Source of the DNA: Erwinia aphidicola
GTDB taxonomy: Bacteria > Pseudomonadota > Gammaproteobacteria > Enterobacterales > Enterobacteriaceae
Direction: 5' to 3'
Length of the DNA: 64,000 nucleotides
NCBI RefSeq assembly: GCF_014773485.1
Contig: NZ_JACXBP010000001.1
Location: 620,001-684,000 of the forward strand
In this document: piece by piece, positions 20,817 through 29,414 of the stretch
Numbering within the stretch: the stretch's first letter is position 1
Layout of the letters: the number at the start of each line of letters is the position of its first letter
Position numbers and translations under genes: made by a program
The notes under the pieces: generated by a model
Seen by the model: only the letters and a program-made list of their open reading frames with translations
The model's database searches: none
What the model was told of the DNA's origin: nothing

Positions 20817-21533
20817 ATGCTTTCACCTCAGGTTACCGGCTCACCGATTGTGGTCGCGTTAGATTATGCCGATCTCAATCGCGCAATGGCGTTTGTTGAC
20901 CAGATTGAGCCCGGCAGCTGCCGCTTAAAAGTCGGCAAAGAGATGTTTACCCTGTTTGGTCCGCAGCTGGTGCGCGATCTCCAGCAGCGCGGGTTCGAGG
21001 TGTTTCTCGACCTCAAATTCCACGATATCCCCAACACTACCGCGCATGCCGTTGCCGCCGCAGCCGATCTCGGCGTATGGATGGTAAACGTGCACGCCAG
21101 CGGCGGGGCGCGGATGATGAACGCCGCGCGTGAAGCGCTGCTGCCAATGGGGAAAGATGCGCCGCTGCTGATTGCCGTAACCGTATTGACCAGCATGGAT
21201 GCTGATGACCTGCGCGGCCTGGGCATTGAGCTGTCGCCGGCAGAGCAGGCTGAGCGTCTGGCGCGCCTGACCCACCAGTGTGGTCTGGACGGCGTGGTCT
21301 GTTCGGCTCAGGAAGCCAGCCACTTCAAGCAGGTTATCGGACAGCAGTTCCGTCTGGTGACGCCTGGCATTCGCCCGGCAGGCAGCGATGCTGGCGATCA
21401 GCGCCGTATCATGACGCCCCAGCAGGCTGTGCAGGCTGGCGTCGACTATATGGTGATCGGTCGCCCGATTACCCAGTCCAGCGACCCGGCGGCGACGCTG
21501 CGTAACATTCTCAGCGAACTGCAGGGGGCATAA
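20817..21533 (+). CDS. pyrF: Orotidine 5'-phosphate decarboxylase
   Basis: 238 residues. It makes UMP from OMP, the last step of de novo pyrimidine synthesis. The active-site Asp/Lys network lies in [31 protein letters not shown] and [12 protein letters not shown] complete the TIM-barrel signatures of the enteric type. A TATAGGTAGAAT stretch near 20750 may be the promoter -10, and AGAGGG is the ribosome-binding site. The stop overlaps the yciH start (TAATG). Confidence 0.97.
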   Translation: MLSPQVTGSPIVVALDYADLNRAMAFVDQIEPGSCRLKVGKEMFTLFGPQLVRDLQQRGFEVFLDLKFHDIPNTTAHAVAAAADLGVWMVNVHASGGARMMNAAREALLPMGKDAPLLIAVTVLTSMDADDLRGLGIELSPAEQAERLARLTHQCGLDGVVCSAQEASHFKQVIGQQFRLVTPGIRPAGSDAGDQRRIMTPQQAVQAGVDYMVIGRPITQSSDPAATLRNILSELQGA

Positions 21534-21859
21534 TGGCCGATGATAACAGCCGCCTGGTTTACTCCACGGAGAGCGGGCGCATCGATGAGCCGAAAGCGGT
21601 GGTGCAGCGGCCAAAAGGCGACGGCATCGTGCGAATCCAGCGTCAGACCAGCGGCCGTAAGGGCAAAGGCGTCTGTCTCATCAGCGGAATTGACCTTGAT
21701 GATGCGGAGCTGACAAAGCTGGCTGCCGAGCTGAAAAAGAGATGCGGCTGCGGCGGTGCGCTAAAGGATGGCATTATTGAGATCCAGGGGGACAAGCGCG
21801 ATCTGTTGAAAACCCTGCTGGAAGGCAAAGGTTTTAAGGTCAAGCTGGCTGGCGGTTAA
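21533..21859 (+). CDS. yciH: SUI1/eIF1-like translation factor YciH
   Basis: 108 residues with the eIF1/SUI1 fold: RIQRQTSGRKGKGVCLISGI, LAAELKKRCGCGGALKDG and IEIQGDKRD. The bacterial protein influences the fidelity of start-codon and initiator-tRNA selection in vitro and has been linked to stress translation; the physiological role is modest. It is translationally coupled to pyrF by a one-base overlap and followed by a shared bidirectional hairpin. Confidence 0.95.
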   Translation: MADDNSRLVYSTESGRIDEPKAVVQRPKGDGIVRIQRQTSGRKGKGVCLISGIDLDDAELTKLAAELKKRCGCGGALKDGIIEIQGDKRDLLKTLLEGKGFKVKLAGG

Positions 21860-21882
21860 TCGTTCGCTGCGCTGAAAAGAAA

Positions 21883-21910
21883 AGAAGGCCGCGATAAATC
21901 GCGGCCTTCT
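21883..21910. terminator. Bidirectional hairpin between yciH and osmB
   Basis: AGAAGGCCGCGA pairs with TCGCGGCCTTCT around TAAA. On the minus strand it is followed by TTTCTTTTC, so it should mainly terminate osmB and may also end pyrF-yciH transcripts. Confidence 0.85.
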
Positions 21911-21946
21911 GCATGTAGATGTGCGTGCGGAGCCAATTTCTTATAG

Positions 21947-22162
21947 TTAGTCGACCTGATGGCCGATAATCCCACCAACGGCAGCGCCGCCTACGGTGCC
22001 GAGACCACTACCGTTGGTCAAAATTGACCCACCAATTGCACCGGCACCTGCACCGATGGCCGTATTACGATCGCGTTTCGACCAGTTTGAACAGGCGCTC
22101 AGGGAAAGAACTAACGTTGCTGCCAGTACGGCGGCGGTGATGCGTTTTGCATTGATTGACAT
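21947..22162 (-). CDS. osmB: Osmotically inducible lipoprotein OsmB
   Basis: 71 residues. The signal peptide has lipobox LSLSAC (Cys24), then SNWSKRDRNTAIGAGAGAIG and GGAAVGGIIGHQVD: the Gly-rich amphipathic segment of the OsmB/glycine-zipper lipoprotein family. E. coli OsmB is induced by hyperosmolarity and entry into stationary phase and under Rcs control. AAGGAG precedes the ATG. Confidence 0.96.
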   Translation of the reverse strand: MSINAKRITAAVLAATLVLSLSACSNWSKRDRNTAIGAGAGAIGGSILTNGSGLGTVGGAAVGGIIGHQVD

Positions 22163-22202
22163 TATGACTACTCCTTAGTTACAGCGTCAGAAATACCTCT
22201 CA

Positions 22203-22209
22203 AGTATAG
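22203..22209 (-). promoter_or_regulatory. Sigma-S-type -10 element of osmB
   Basis: Minus-strand CTATACT, followed by T, about 40 bases before the osmB start matches the sigma-S preferred extended -10 (CTATACT). This fits the known stationary-phase control of osmB. No clear -35 is needed for that class. Confidence 0.6.
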
Positions 22210-22555
22210 AAGAGGGTTGGTACACAAGGCGCTTTTACTGGTGATTTATGTCACTGTTCAGGTAAATAGCGCTTAAAAATAGAACAATTTATCGTGCCAT
22301 CCACCCGGCAGATGAAGATGAATCAAACCTTTAGGTCTCTAACTATCACCTGCGGCCAGAACAGATAAGCTAATTCTAGATATTGCTGAATATATTTACA
22401 GGTAAAAAATCTTAATTCCTACCAGACCTGGCTGTTATTGCTGCCGCAAATCGCAGTGAACAGCCGGAATCTGCCACTTATCCAGCAAATGCTTCCATAC
22501 CCGCTTTGCCTCCTGCCGCTGACAATAAGTCAGATATCAACACGGAGATAACAGC
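22210..22555. other. Intergenic region between osmB and the epimerase gene
   Basis: About 350 bases without an ORF worth calling. It replaces the yciT gene found next to osmB in E. coli. GGAG lies about 10 bases before the epimerase ATG. I saw no convincing repeat or RNA. Confidence 0.45.
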
Positions 22556-23254
22556 ATGCTGGAACAACTAAAGCAGCAGGTACTCGAGGCAAATCTGGCG
22601 CTGCCGCGTTATGGTCTGGTGACCTTTACCTGGGGCAACGTGAGCGCGATTGACCGCACGCAGGGCTTAATGGTGATTAAGCCTTCCGGGGTGAGCTACG
22701 AGGCGATGCAGCGTGACGATATGGTGGTGGTTGATGTGGCCAGCGGCGAAGTGATCGAAGGGAGTAAGCGCCCGTCGTCAGATACTGACACTCACCGTGC
22801 CCTCTATCTTGCCTGGCCGCAGATTGGCGGTATCGTTCACACCCATTCGCGTCACGCCACTATCTGGGCGCAGGCGGGGAGAGATCTCCCCGCATGGGGG
22901 ACGACTCACGCCGATGATTTTTACGGCGCCATCCCTTGTACGCGCCAGATGCGCGCCGAAGAGATCGCCGAGCGCTATGAGTGGCAAACCGGGCAGGTCA
23001 TTATTGAAACGCTGCAGCAACGCAATATCGATCCTCTGGCGATCCCTGCAGTGCTGGTCAACTCGCATGGCCCGTTTGCCTGGGGGAACAGCGCTGAAGC
23101 TGCGGTACACAGCGCCGTAGTACTGGAAGAAGTCGCCTACATGGGGATCTTTAGCCAGCAACTTACGCCGGAGTTGCCTGCGGTACAGCAGGTATTACTA
23201 GATAAACACTACCTGCGAAAACATGGAAAAAACGCGTACTACGGACAAGAGTAG
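22556..23254 (+). CDS. L-ribulose-5-phosphate 4-epimerase (AraD/SgbE/UlaF type)
   Basis: 232 residues of the class II aldolase/epimerase family. [72 protein letters not shown] (zinc His pair) and NSHGPFAWG (third His) are all diagnostic. The C-terminus [10 protein letters not shown] matches AraD/SgbE/UlaF. It should interconvert L-ribulose-5-phosphate and D-xylulose-5-phosphate with bound Zn. No kinase, isomerase or transporter for arabinose, ascorbate or xylulose is adjacent, so I cannot choose among araD, sgbE and ulaF. It is read toward rpfF, with a 278-base gap containing an imperfect CCGCCCG/CGGGCGG hairpin. Confidence 0.92.
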   Translation: MLEQLKQQVLEANLALPRYGLVTFTWGNVSAIDRTQGLMVIKPSGVSYEAMQRDDMVVVDVASGEVIEGSKRPSSDTDTHRALYLAWPQIGGIVHTHSRHATIWAQAGRDLPAWGTTHADDFYGAIPCTRQMRAEEIAERYEWQTGQVIIETLQQRNIDPLAIPAVLVNSHGPFAWGNSAEAAVHSAVVLEEVAYMGIFSQQLTPELPAVQQVLLDKHYLRKHGKNAYYGQE

Positions 23255-23532
23255 TTAGCCCGTATCTCCGCCCGGTTGCCACTCTCGGGCGGCATCAGCG
23301 TGGCTAAAATCCGGCTTATCAGTGGCGAAATATTTCACTATACGCTGCAGTTGTCACCCCATCATATCGCTTTATGTTTAATCAATTATTTAACGCTATT
23401 GCATACTTAACTCAATTTCATCTGGCGTTTATCTGTTAATTTACCTTAAAAATCAAACGCCCTTTTAGCAGGGTCACACTCTGGATTAGGCTGGAGCTGC
23501 GTTTAACGCATAACTAATCAGAGGATAATAAT

Positions 23533-24399
23533 ATGACCGTTGTAAATCAGACTACCTGCAGGCTCTTTAGCGAAGCTGGACAAATGACTCAGCTCTCCGC
23601 CTATTACGAAGAAGAGCGTCGGACTATGTGGATGATGCTTCGTGCACAGCCGCGACCGAGCTTCAATCATCAGCTGATTGAGGAGATTATGAACCTCAGC
23701 TACGCCGCACAACGATCCGGACTGAAGATCGATTTCTGGGTCACCGGTTCGCTGGTGCCGAGCATGTTCAATGCCGGTGGCGATCTGCGTTTCTTTGTCG
23801 AATCGATTAAAAACGGGCGTCGTGAAGCATTGCGATCGTATGCCCGCGCCTGCGTTGACTGCATTCATGCCGCCGCGCGCGGCTTTGATACCGGCGCCGT
23901 GACCATTGCAATGGTGGAAGGCAGTGCATTAGGCGGCGGGTTTGAAGCCGCCCTGGCGCATCACTTTATTCTGGCGCAAAACAGCGCGCGCATGGGCTTT
24001 CCGGAGATTGCCTTTAATCTGTTCCCGGGGATGGGAGGCTACTCTCTGGTGGCGCGCCGTTCGGGGATGAGGCTGGCGGAAGAGCTGATCTGCGAAGGGG
24101 AGTCGCACACCGCAGAGTGGTTCGAAACTCGCGGCCTGGTTGATAAACTGTTCCAGCCGGGAGAGGGTTACCGCTGCACGCGTACCTTCATTGATACCCT
24201 GCAGCCGAAGCTAAACGGCGTGAGAGCGATGCTGAAAGCGCGTCAGCGCGTGCTGCAACTCACTCGGGCTGAACTGATGGATATCACCGAAGACTGGGTG
24301 GATTTCGCCTTCACGATTGAGCCGAAAGATATTGCCTACATGGAGCGACTGGTCCAGCTACAAAACCGCCACAGCGCACAGCTGCTGAAAGCGGGCTAA
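23533..24399 (+). CDS. rpfF: RpfF-type diffusible signal factor synthase (crotonase fold)
   Basis: 288 residues (Xanthomonas RpfF: 289), a crotonase-superfamily enzyme. FNAGGDLRFF and GSALGGGFEAALAHH followed by ARMGFPEIAFNLFPGMGGY are hallmark RpfF stretches. The two catalytic glutamates appear as Glu138 and Glu158, the same 20-residue spacing as Glu141/Glu161 in Xanthomonas. RpfF dehydrates 3-hydroxyacyl-ACP and cleaves the thioester to release cis-2-unsaturated fatty acids (DSF/BDSF signals). A strong AGAGGA site precedes the ATG. Its 3' end is 12 bases from that of the convergent rpfR, the receptor gene, as in other rpfF/rpfR bacteria. Chain length of the product cannot be read from sequence. 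Confidence 0.9.
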   Translation: MTVVNQTTCRLFSEAGQMTQLSAYYEEERRTMWMMLRAQPRPSFNHQLIEEIMNLSYAAQRSGLKIDFWVTGSLVPSMFNAGGDLRFFVESIKNGRREALRSYARACVDCIHAAARGFDTGAVTIAMVEGSALGGGFEAALAHHFILAQNSARMGFPEIAFNLFPGMGGYSLVARRSGMRLAEELICEGESHTAEWFETRGLVDKLFQPGEGYRCTRTFIDTLQPKLNGVRAMLKARQRVLQLTRAELMDITEDWVDFAFTIEPKDIAYMERLVQLQNRHSAQLLKAG

Positions 24400-24411
24400 C
24401 TGTTAACCCCC

Positions 24412-26403
24412 TCAGGATGTGATCCCGGCATGATGCTGCGTGAGCCAGTGCTCGAGCTGTTCAGCGGGCATTGGCTTTGCGTACAGATAACCCTGACGAA
24501 TATCAACGCCGTTCGCCATGACAAAGCGCGCTTCCTCTTCGGTTTCGATACCTTCCGCAATCACCTGTAAATTGAGCGCTTTCGCCACGGCGACGATCGC
24601 CCGCACCAGCGACTGCGACACTTCCTGCTGATTCACCCCGCGCACAAAACTCTGGTCGAGCTTAATAGCATCGATAGGCACTCGCGCCAGCTGAGACAGC
24701 GAGGAGTAGCCGGTACCGAAGTCATCCAGATGTACCGCCGCCCCCAGCGCCTGAAATTGCCCCATCAGCGCCAGCGCCAGCTGCTCATTTTCAATCAGGC
24801 AGCTCTCGGTCAGTTCAATATCAATCGGGCTGCTGTCCAGCCCGGCCTCATCGAGCGCCAGTTTTAGATCGGTATAAATACTCTGGTCAATCAGCTGCCG
24901 GGCGGAGACGTTAACCGCCACGCGCAGATTGATCCCCTGCTTGCGCCAGATGAGCACCTGCTGCAGCGCGCTCAGCATCACCCAGCGCCCCAAAGGAATA
25001 ATCAGACCAGACTCTTCGGCATAAGAGATAAAGCTGTCAGGGCGCACCAGCCCGCGCTCTGGCGACAGCCAGCGCACCAGAGCCTCAACGCTGGTCACGC
25101 CGCCATCCGCATCAATCTTAGGCTGATAGTGCAGCACCAGCTGGTGTTGCTCCAGCGCTTTACGCAGATTGGTATCCAGCCACAAATACTCAAATACCCG
25201 CTGGTTCATCTCAGCGCAGAAGAGGCAAAACTTACCGCGGCCATTCTCTTTGGCGGTGTACATTGCGGTATCGGCATTGCGGATCAGGCTTTCACGGTCC
25301 TCACCATGCTGAGGGGCGAGGGCGATACCAATGGAGCAGCCGGTATAAACTTCGATCAGGCCGATACGGAAAGGCTGCTTCAGGCGTTCAAGGATCCGCG
25401 ATGACATCGCTTCTAACACGGCCTGGCTGGTGTTCTCCGCCAGCACGATAAACTCATCACCGCCGAGGCGCGCCAGCGTCTGGTCCTTGTCAAGGCAGCT
25501 GAGAATAGCCAGTGAAACCGCCTGCAGCAGCTGATCGCCAAACATATGCCCGTAGGCATCGTTCACTTTTTTAAAGTTATCGAGGTCAAGATAGACCACA
25601 CCAATCTGCTCACTGGTGCGTTTTTCCAGCGCTTCGGTAATTTCATGATTGATGGCGTTGCGGTTAGGCAGCCCGGTGATGTTATCGGTGTTGGCCAGCA
25701 CGCGCAGGCGCTCCTGCGCGCGGCGCTCTTCGGTAATATCGGTGCCGGAACAGATCAGGAAGATTTCATTTTTGCCGCTGCCGCTGTGCACGAATTTGTT
25801 GCGGAACAGAAACAGCCGCTGGCCTTTTTTGGTTTTGATCCAGCGCTCAACCTCATACGAACTGCCTTCGCGGAAAAAGCTGCTGATATTGCGTCGCGAG
25901 GCCGCCGCTTCCTGACGCGACATAAACAGCTGGAAGACGTTGCGGCCGATAACTTCCTGCTCTTTCAGGCCGGTGTACTCTTCGCACAGGCGATTAAAAC
26001 GCTGGATATGGCCCTGCTGATCGACAATCACAATCACCGAGTTAGCCTCGGAAACCACCTGTTCAGCAAAGGAGAGGCCCAGTACCAGATCGCGCGCCAC
26101 TGAGGAAGTATCGCCCCAGGCTGAAGCCGTACCGGCCCACGCCACCTGGGAGACTTTCCTGCCAACCAGATGCATCGACAGGGAGTTACCGTACAGGGTA
26201 ATCGTCAGATTAACGCTGGAGGTGATCACCGTCATCCCGCGGATCATATTAGCCTGAGGCGTGGTCAGAGGAACGGCGATATTGGTTTCACCGTCTTCAT
26301 CTTCAGCAAATTGAATCGCATCACTATCAGCAGATAAACGCCAATGAGGGCTGCTGGTACCAAAGTAAGCATACAACAGCGTTTGCCCCTGTTCATCGGT
26401 CAT
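24412..26403 (-). CDS. rpfR: RpfR/PdeR-type PAS-GGDEF-EAL cyclic-di-GMP enzyme and DSF receptor
   Basis: 663 residues (E. coli PdeR/YciR: 661). An N-terminal region (~1-95, the place of the RpfF-interaction domain in RpfR) is followed by a PAS domain (~105-225; IVIVDQQGHIQRFNRLCEEYTG), GGDEF (~235-395; intact GGDEF at 314-318) and EAL (~415-655; EAL at 440-442, DDFGTGYSSL and KLDQSFV present). Both catalytic motifs are intact, so either synthesis or breakdown of c-di-GMP is possible. Burkholderia and Cronobacter RpfR bind cis-2-dodecenoate through the PAS domain, which stimulates phosphodiesterase activity. The location before rnb (beyond the island) equals that of E. coli pdeR. Confidence 0.92.
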   Translation of the reverse strand: MTDEQGQTLLYAYFGTSSPHWRLSADSDAIQFAEDEDGETNIAVPLTTPQANMIRGMTVITSSVNLTITLYGNSLSMHLVGRKVSQVAWAGTASAWGDTSSVARDLVLGLSFAEQVVSEANSVIVIVDQQGHIQRFNRLCEEYTGLKEQEVIGRNVFQLFMSRQEAAASRRNISSFFREGSSYEVERWIKTKKGQRLFLFRNKFVHSGSGKNEIFLICSGTDITEERRAQERLRVLANTDNITGLPNRNAINHEITEALEKRTSEQIGVVYLDLDNFKKVNDAYGHMFGDQLLQAVSLAILSCLDKDQTLARLGGDEFIVLAENTSQAVLEAMSSRILERLKQPFRIGLIEVYTGCSIGIALAPQHGEDRESLIRNADTAMYTAKENGRGKFCLFCAEMNQRVFEYLWLDTNLRKALEQHQLVLHYQPKIDADGGVTSVEALVRWLSPERGLVRPDSFISYAEESGLIIPLGRWVMLSALQQVLIWRKQGINLRVAVNVSARQLIDQSIYTDLKLALDEAGLDSSPIDIELTESCLIENEQLALALMGQFQALGAAVHLDDFGTGYSSLSQLARVPIDAIKLDQSFVRGVNQQEVSQSLVRAIVAVAKALNLQVIAEGIETEEEARFVMANGVDIRQGYLYAKPMPAEQLEHWLTQHHAGITS

Positions 26404-26581
26404 CTTTTGTCTCCCTCAGTGCTACTTTGCTGATGATATCTTATTATTTTAGCAACAGTATTCGGCGAGCAGGAGAATCACAATACATAAGGGCGATATT
26501 TTTTTAAAGCGCTAAATAAGTTCTGGCATAAAGCAGGAAAAACAGGTGATTAAACCCTCGATTGGCAAGGGATAAGCGGCA

Positions 26582-26704
26582 TCACCAGAACAGTGTCAGC
26601 GCCAGCGCAGCGACCCAGCAAATTGAAGAGAACGATAACAGAGTAATCCAGCTAAACGAACGCAGCATGCCAGCATCTTCAATTGTGTTAATCATGTTTT
26701 TCAT
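26582..26704 (-). CDS. 40-residue single-span membrane peptide
   Basis: An unlisted short frame, MKNMINTIEDAGMLRSFSWI followed by TLLSFSSICWVAALALTLFW. It has a polar N-terminus with one predicted transmembrane helix ending in FW. FSSICWVAALAL resembles the helix of YmiA (ASSLFWVVVALSV) and the 31-residue peptide at 14280. The ribosome-binding site is weak (GAGA). It is 178 bases upstream of rpfR in the same direction, so it may share a transcript or promoter region with it. The overlapping plus-strand frame of 63 codons looks like its shadow. Confidence 0.5.
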   Translation of the reverse strand: MKNMINTIEDAGMLRSFSWITLLSFSSICWVAALALTLFW

Positions 26705-26851
26705 CGTAGTCTCGTTAATGTTGTCGGCGGAGGAGTTCCTGTCCCGAATCTGAGGCTATTTTGGCAGATGGCGGGTTATGACAATATCGGACGCGGCTTA
26801 GGGAACTGTAGGAAGGTGGTCGATCTTTTGTAGGAAAAGTACGACGATCGG

Positions 26852-26880
26852 CAAAAAAAAACCCCGCACGTCAGCGGGGG
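26852..26880 (-). terminator. Terminator of the fimbrial cluster
   Basis: On the minus strand a short GC stem (GCGGGG at 26879-26874 with CCCCGC at 26867-26862, reading CCCCGC...GCGGGG) is followed by nine Ts. A second hairpin with arms CCTGTTACC/GGTAACAGG (26888-26911) sits just upstream, between it and the last fimbrial gene. Confidence 0.85.
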
Positions 26881-26921
26881 GGACCAACCTGTTACCGCGC
26901 TTGGTAACAGGGGGAAAGACT

Positions 26922-27503
26922 TCAATTAATCAACTGTAATGAAAAATTGCTTTCGTCGCTCTGGCGGCGACTTACGCGGGCATCAGCCTCGCGCAGTACG
27001 GGTTCGGTTTCGAGCAGAAGTGACAGGCTTTTACCTTTCACCCCATTTCCATTCGCAGCAACCACCTGCAGGTTGAGGTCAGGCTTGAGGTTCAGATTAC
27101 CCGCCGCGCTGACTTTCGCCATTGGCAGCAGCCTGACCTGCACCGGTTGCCCGTCGAGCGTGGCCTCTTTGAGCACGATGCGCAGTTCACCGTTGCGACC
27201 GTAACGGAACCCGCCCGCGGAATTACGATCCCCGTTCACCACCAGCTGCATACTTTGTGAAAACGGGCAGGTGACGTTGACATTGAAATCTCGCTTGCCG
27301 AGCGACAGCTTATCGCCACCCTCAGCCGCCGGCTGCAGCTGCCAGCGGGAGAGGTTACCCAGGTCGGCTTCACGCGAGTTGCTGCTCATACTGCAACGGG
27401 TATCAACCGGTATCGCCGGAGCCTGTAAGGGGGCAGGCAGCTGAGCGGCCAGTGCCTGGCTGGCCACCAGCAGCAGTAACAGCGACAGGGAAGTTTTTAT
27501 CAT
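26922..27503 (-). CDS. Fimbrial cluster accessory protein or candidate tip subunit
   Basis: From the ATG at 27503 the 193-residue product has a clear signal peptide (MIKTSLSLLLLLVASQALA) and a mature domain with two cysteines (DTRCSM and VTCPFS), spaced like pilin-fold subunits. It contains short beta-rich stretches, RLLPMAKVS and a C-terminus ending SNFSLQLIN. I do not recognise a named family. Its place directly after the chaperone gene (stop and start separated by one base) suggests a minor or tip subunit or an assembly helper. The frame reaches back to 27524, overlapping the chaperone, but the signal peptide favours the later start. It is last in the cluster, before a terminator. Confidence 0.7.
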   Translation of the reverse strand: MIKTSLSLLLLLVASQALAAQLPAPLQAPAIPVDTRCSMSSNSREADLGNLSRWQLQPAAEGGDKLSLGKRDFNVNVTCPFSQSMQLVVNGDRNSAGGFRYGRNGELRIVLKEATLDGQPVQVRLLPMAKVSAAGNLNLKPDLNLQVVAANGNGVKGKSLSLLLETEPVLREADARVSRRQSDESNFSLQLIN

Positions 27504-27504
27504 C

Positions 27505-28203
27505 TTAATTGACCGCTGCATCATAGCTGTTAACGGTAAAGCCCCAGGTCGTGGCCGGTGAGATACGCACCTGTTTGCTGGCGCTCAGCGCTTTACCCTT
27601 GCTGTTTTCCAGGGTGATGGTCTGGCCAGGTAACACGTAGTTATTCTGCATGTTCCAGTCAGCGTTATCCGGCAGGGTTTTCACTGCCGACGACATCCGC
27701 ACCACGTAAGGTGATGGGTTGGTCACGACCAGCTTGCCGCCCTGATTCGACCACTTCAGCTCTTTCCACGGTGCGTCATTTTTAGCCAGCCCAGCAGGGC
27801 GGATCAGCACGGGCAGATTTTGCCGCACTGTCATGCGCACTTCATTTTTGCCTTTCTCTTTTGGCGGTACCCCTTCAAAAATCACCCGCTTCAGGCGTTC
27901 CGTTTTCAGCGGGGTTTTGCTGGTCAGAATAAAGCGCACGCGCTGCGATTTTCCCGCTTCGACGCGTGCAGCCGGTGGCGTCACCAGCAGCAGGGATTCG
28001 TTATCGTCTGGGATATTTTCCAGCGTGGTCATCAGCAATACCGGGAAGCTGTCGCTGTTTTTTACGTTAATGGCGCCTTCGCCATCAGCCGCCTCAACGA
28101 TGACTACCGAGGTTTCAGGGATCATGCCGGTGGCATGGCTCTGTCCCGCCATCAGGGCCAGTGACATTGCGCTCAGGGTGAGGAAGTAAGTGGATTTTTT
28201 CAT
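27505..28203 (-). CDS. Periplasmic fimbrial chaperone (YhcA-like)
   Basis: 232 residues with signal peptide MKKSTYFLTLSAMSLALMAG...ATG and an immunoglobulin-like PapD fold. SVVIVEAADGEGAINVKNSD and LLVTPPAARVEAGKSQRVRFIL form the G1/F1 region that donates a strand to subunits. RQNLPVLIRPAGL and NPSPYVVRMSS follow in domain 2. It would bind DUF1120 subunits in the periplasm and deliver them to the usher at 29415-31829. The pairing with DUF1120 proteins parallels E. coli gltF-yhcA-yhcD-yhcF. The leader shares an AAACACGTCGAGAT motif with the usher leader. Confidence 0.9.
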   Translation of the reverse strand: MKKSTYFLTLSAMSLALMAGQSHATGMIPETSVVIVEAADGEGAINVKNSDSFPVLLMTTLENIPDDNESLLLVTPPAARVEAGKSQRVRFILTSKTPLKTERLKRVIFEGVPPKEKGKNEVRMTVRQNLPVLIRPAGLAKNDAPWKELKWSNQGGKLVVTNPSPYVVRMSSAVKTLPDNADWNMQNNYVLPGQTITLENSKGKALSASKQVRISPATTWGFTVNSYDAAVN

Positions 28204-28476
28204 AGCAGTAATCTCGACGTGTTTAGGTTAATTAAGGGTTATTGCATCTGACTCTCTGTTCAGATTTCTGTGTGGCGCTTCCCTGCACACCGGCAGTGCT
28301 TTGCCGTTGATCCCTGCATCAGCTCTCAAGGAGGTGATGCCTCGTTCCGTTGAGTGAGGCTATTATTGCGGATGGCTGGCTGGAAATTAATCAGAGTGCC
28401 AGCCTGCTGTTGCAGGGCAGAGAGAGCAGATCTGTAGGCCGTGGACTACAGCGTGGGGAGGCGGGGAAGATGATGT
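28204..28476. other. Intergenic region upstream of the chaperone gene
   Basis: About 270 bases with no gene. Because a terminator (28477-28500) follows the upstream DUF1120 gene, this gap should contain a promoter for the chaperone and accessory gene. The minus-strand leader AAACACGTCGAGAT just before the chaperone start is repeated before the usher. Confidence 0.5.
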
Positions 28477-28500
28477 AAAAAACCCCGCGGTGGCGGGGTT
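28477..28500 (-). terminator. Terminator after the third DUF1120 gene
   Basis: AACCCCGC pairs with GCGGGGTT (28500-28493 with 28488-28481, minus strand), followed by TTTT. It lies inside the cluster, between a DUF1120 gene and the chaperone. Confidence 0.88.
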
Positions 28501-28522
28501 GATTAGCGAGTCAGAGGGGAGA

Positions 28523-29215
28523 TTAGAGGTAGCTCACTTCAATGCTGGTCAAACCATCGAGGTGGATCGGTTTGGTCAGGTCGAGCTGCGAACGCTGGTT
28601 AATATAGGCCTGAACGCCGAGTTTGACATTCATGGTATTAAAAGCCAGTGGCGCCAGAGTGGTTGACTCGCCTGGCGTGAGGGCACGAGACCAGGTCGGG
28701 TCGAAGAAGATCTCTCGCGTGGTTGGCCTGGCCCATGCTGCTCCGCCGCCGGTGCGCGACAGCAGGCGCACTGCGTTACCGTCTGCGGTCAAGGTGCTCT
28801 CCACCAGGCGCATGGAGTAGCCGCCAATCTTCGCACTGCCATCCAGCCCCAGCCCGACGCCGCCGACGCCACCCATGCCGAACACCTTGACGGGCATACG
28901 GCCGGTCAGGTTACCGCTTTCGGTTGCGCCAGCCATAGAGCCGGAACGACGGTTATAACCGCCAATCGAGACCTTGGTCGGGGAATCACAGTTAATAGCG
29001 AAATCCAGCTGCTTCTCCGCCAGGGTGGTATAACCGGTGGCGTTCAGGCTCTGGGCTTTGATAGTGCCGTAATCAACGGTACCGCCACCGGACAGCGTTG
29101 GCGTGCAGGCGGCCGGTACAATGGTGCCGATAACCCTGACGTCGACAGAGTCAGCGAGGGCCGCAGTGGCACTGGTCGCCAGTACGGCCAGCGCAATAAC
29201 AGAATGTTTTATCAT
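28523..29215 (-). CDS. DUF1120 fimbrial subunit (copy C)
   Basis: From the ATG at 29215 (AGGA upstream), 230 residues: signal peptide MIKHSVIALAVLATSATAALA, then DSVDVRVIGTIVPAACTPTL, the same N-terminal domain as copies A and B. Two cysteines (AACTP, INCDS) should form the subunit disulfide. The C-terminus, SIEVSYL, has a penultimate tyrosine, as in chaperone-bound pilins. DUF1120 includes E. coli GltF and YhcF, subunits of a yhc-type chaperone-usher system. It lies between the usher and chaperone, with its own downstream terminator. The mature middle part, including a GMGGVGGVGLGLDG stretch, is distinct from A and B. Confidence 0.88.
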   Translation of the reverse strand: MIKHSVIALAVLATSATAALADSVDVRVIGTIVPAACTPTLSGGGTVDYGTIKAQSLNATGYTTLAEKQLDFAINCDSPTKVSIGGYNRRSGSMAGATESGNLTGRMPVKVFGMGGVGGVGLGLDGSAKIGGYSMRLVESTLTADGNAVRLLSRTGGGAAWARPTTREIFFDPTWSRALTPGESTTLAPLAFNTMNVKLGVQAYINQRSQLDLTKPIHLDGLTSIEVSYL

Positions 29216-29414
29216 GGTCACATTTCCTAAAATGGTGATCAAAGCTGCCCGGTATGGGCAGCGCTGTGTTGTCGTAGCGTCCGTAAATCAGGCGGATCGC
29301 CAGTGCGTCACAGTGTGTGCCTGGCGCCGCCGCGAAGAAATCAGAGTGCTTGCCGAACGGTGAAGGAAAGCTGTCACTGCGTGTCGGACGGAGATGACAG
29401 GCTGACTGCACCCG

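Noticed and set aside
26562..26753. 63-codon plus-strand ORF between rpfR and the fimbrial cluster
   Set aside because: It lies opposite the 40-residue membrane-peptide frame, has no ribosome-binding site and its residues look like an antisense reading. The minus-strand frame has the better signal.
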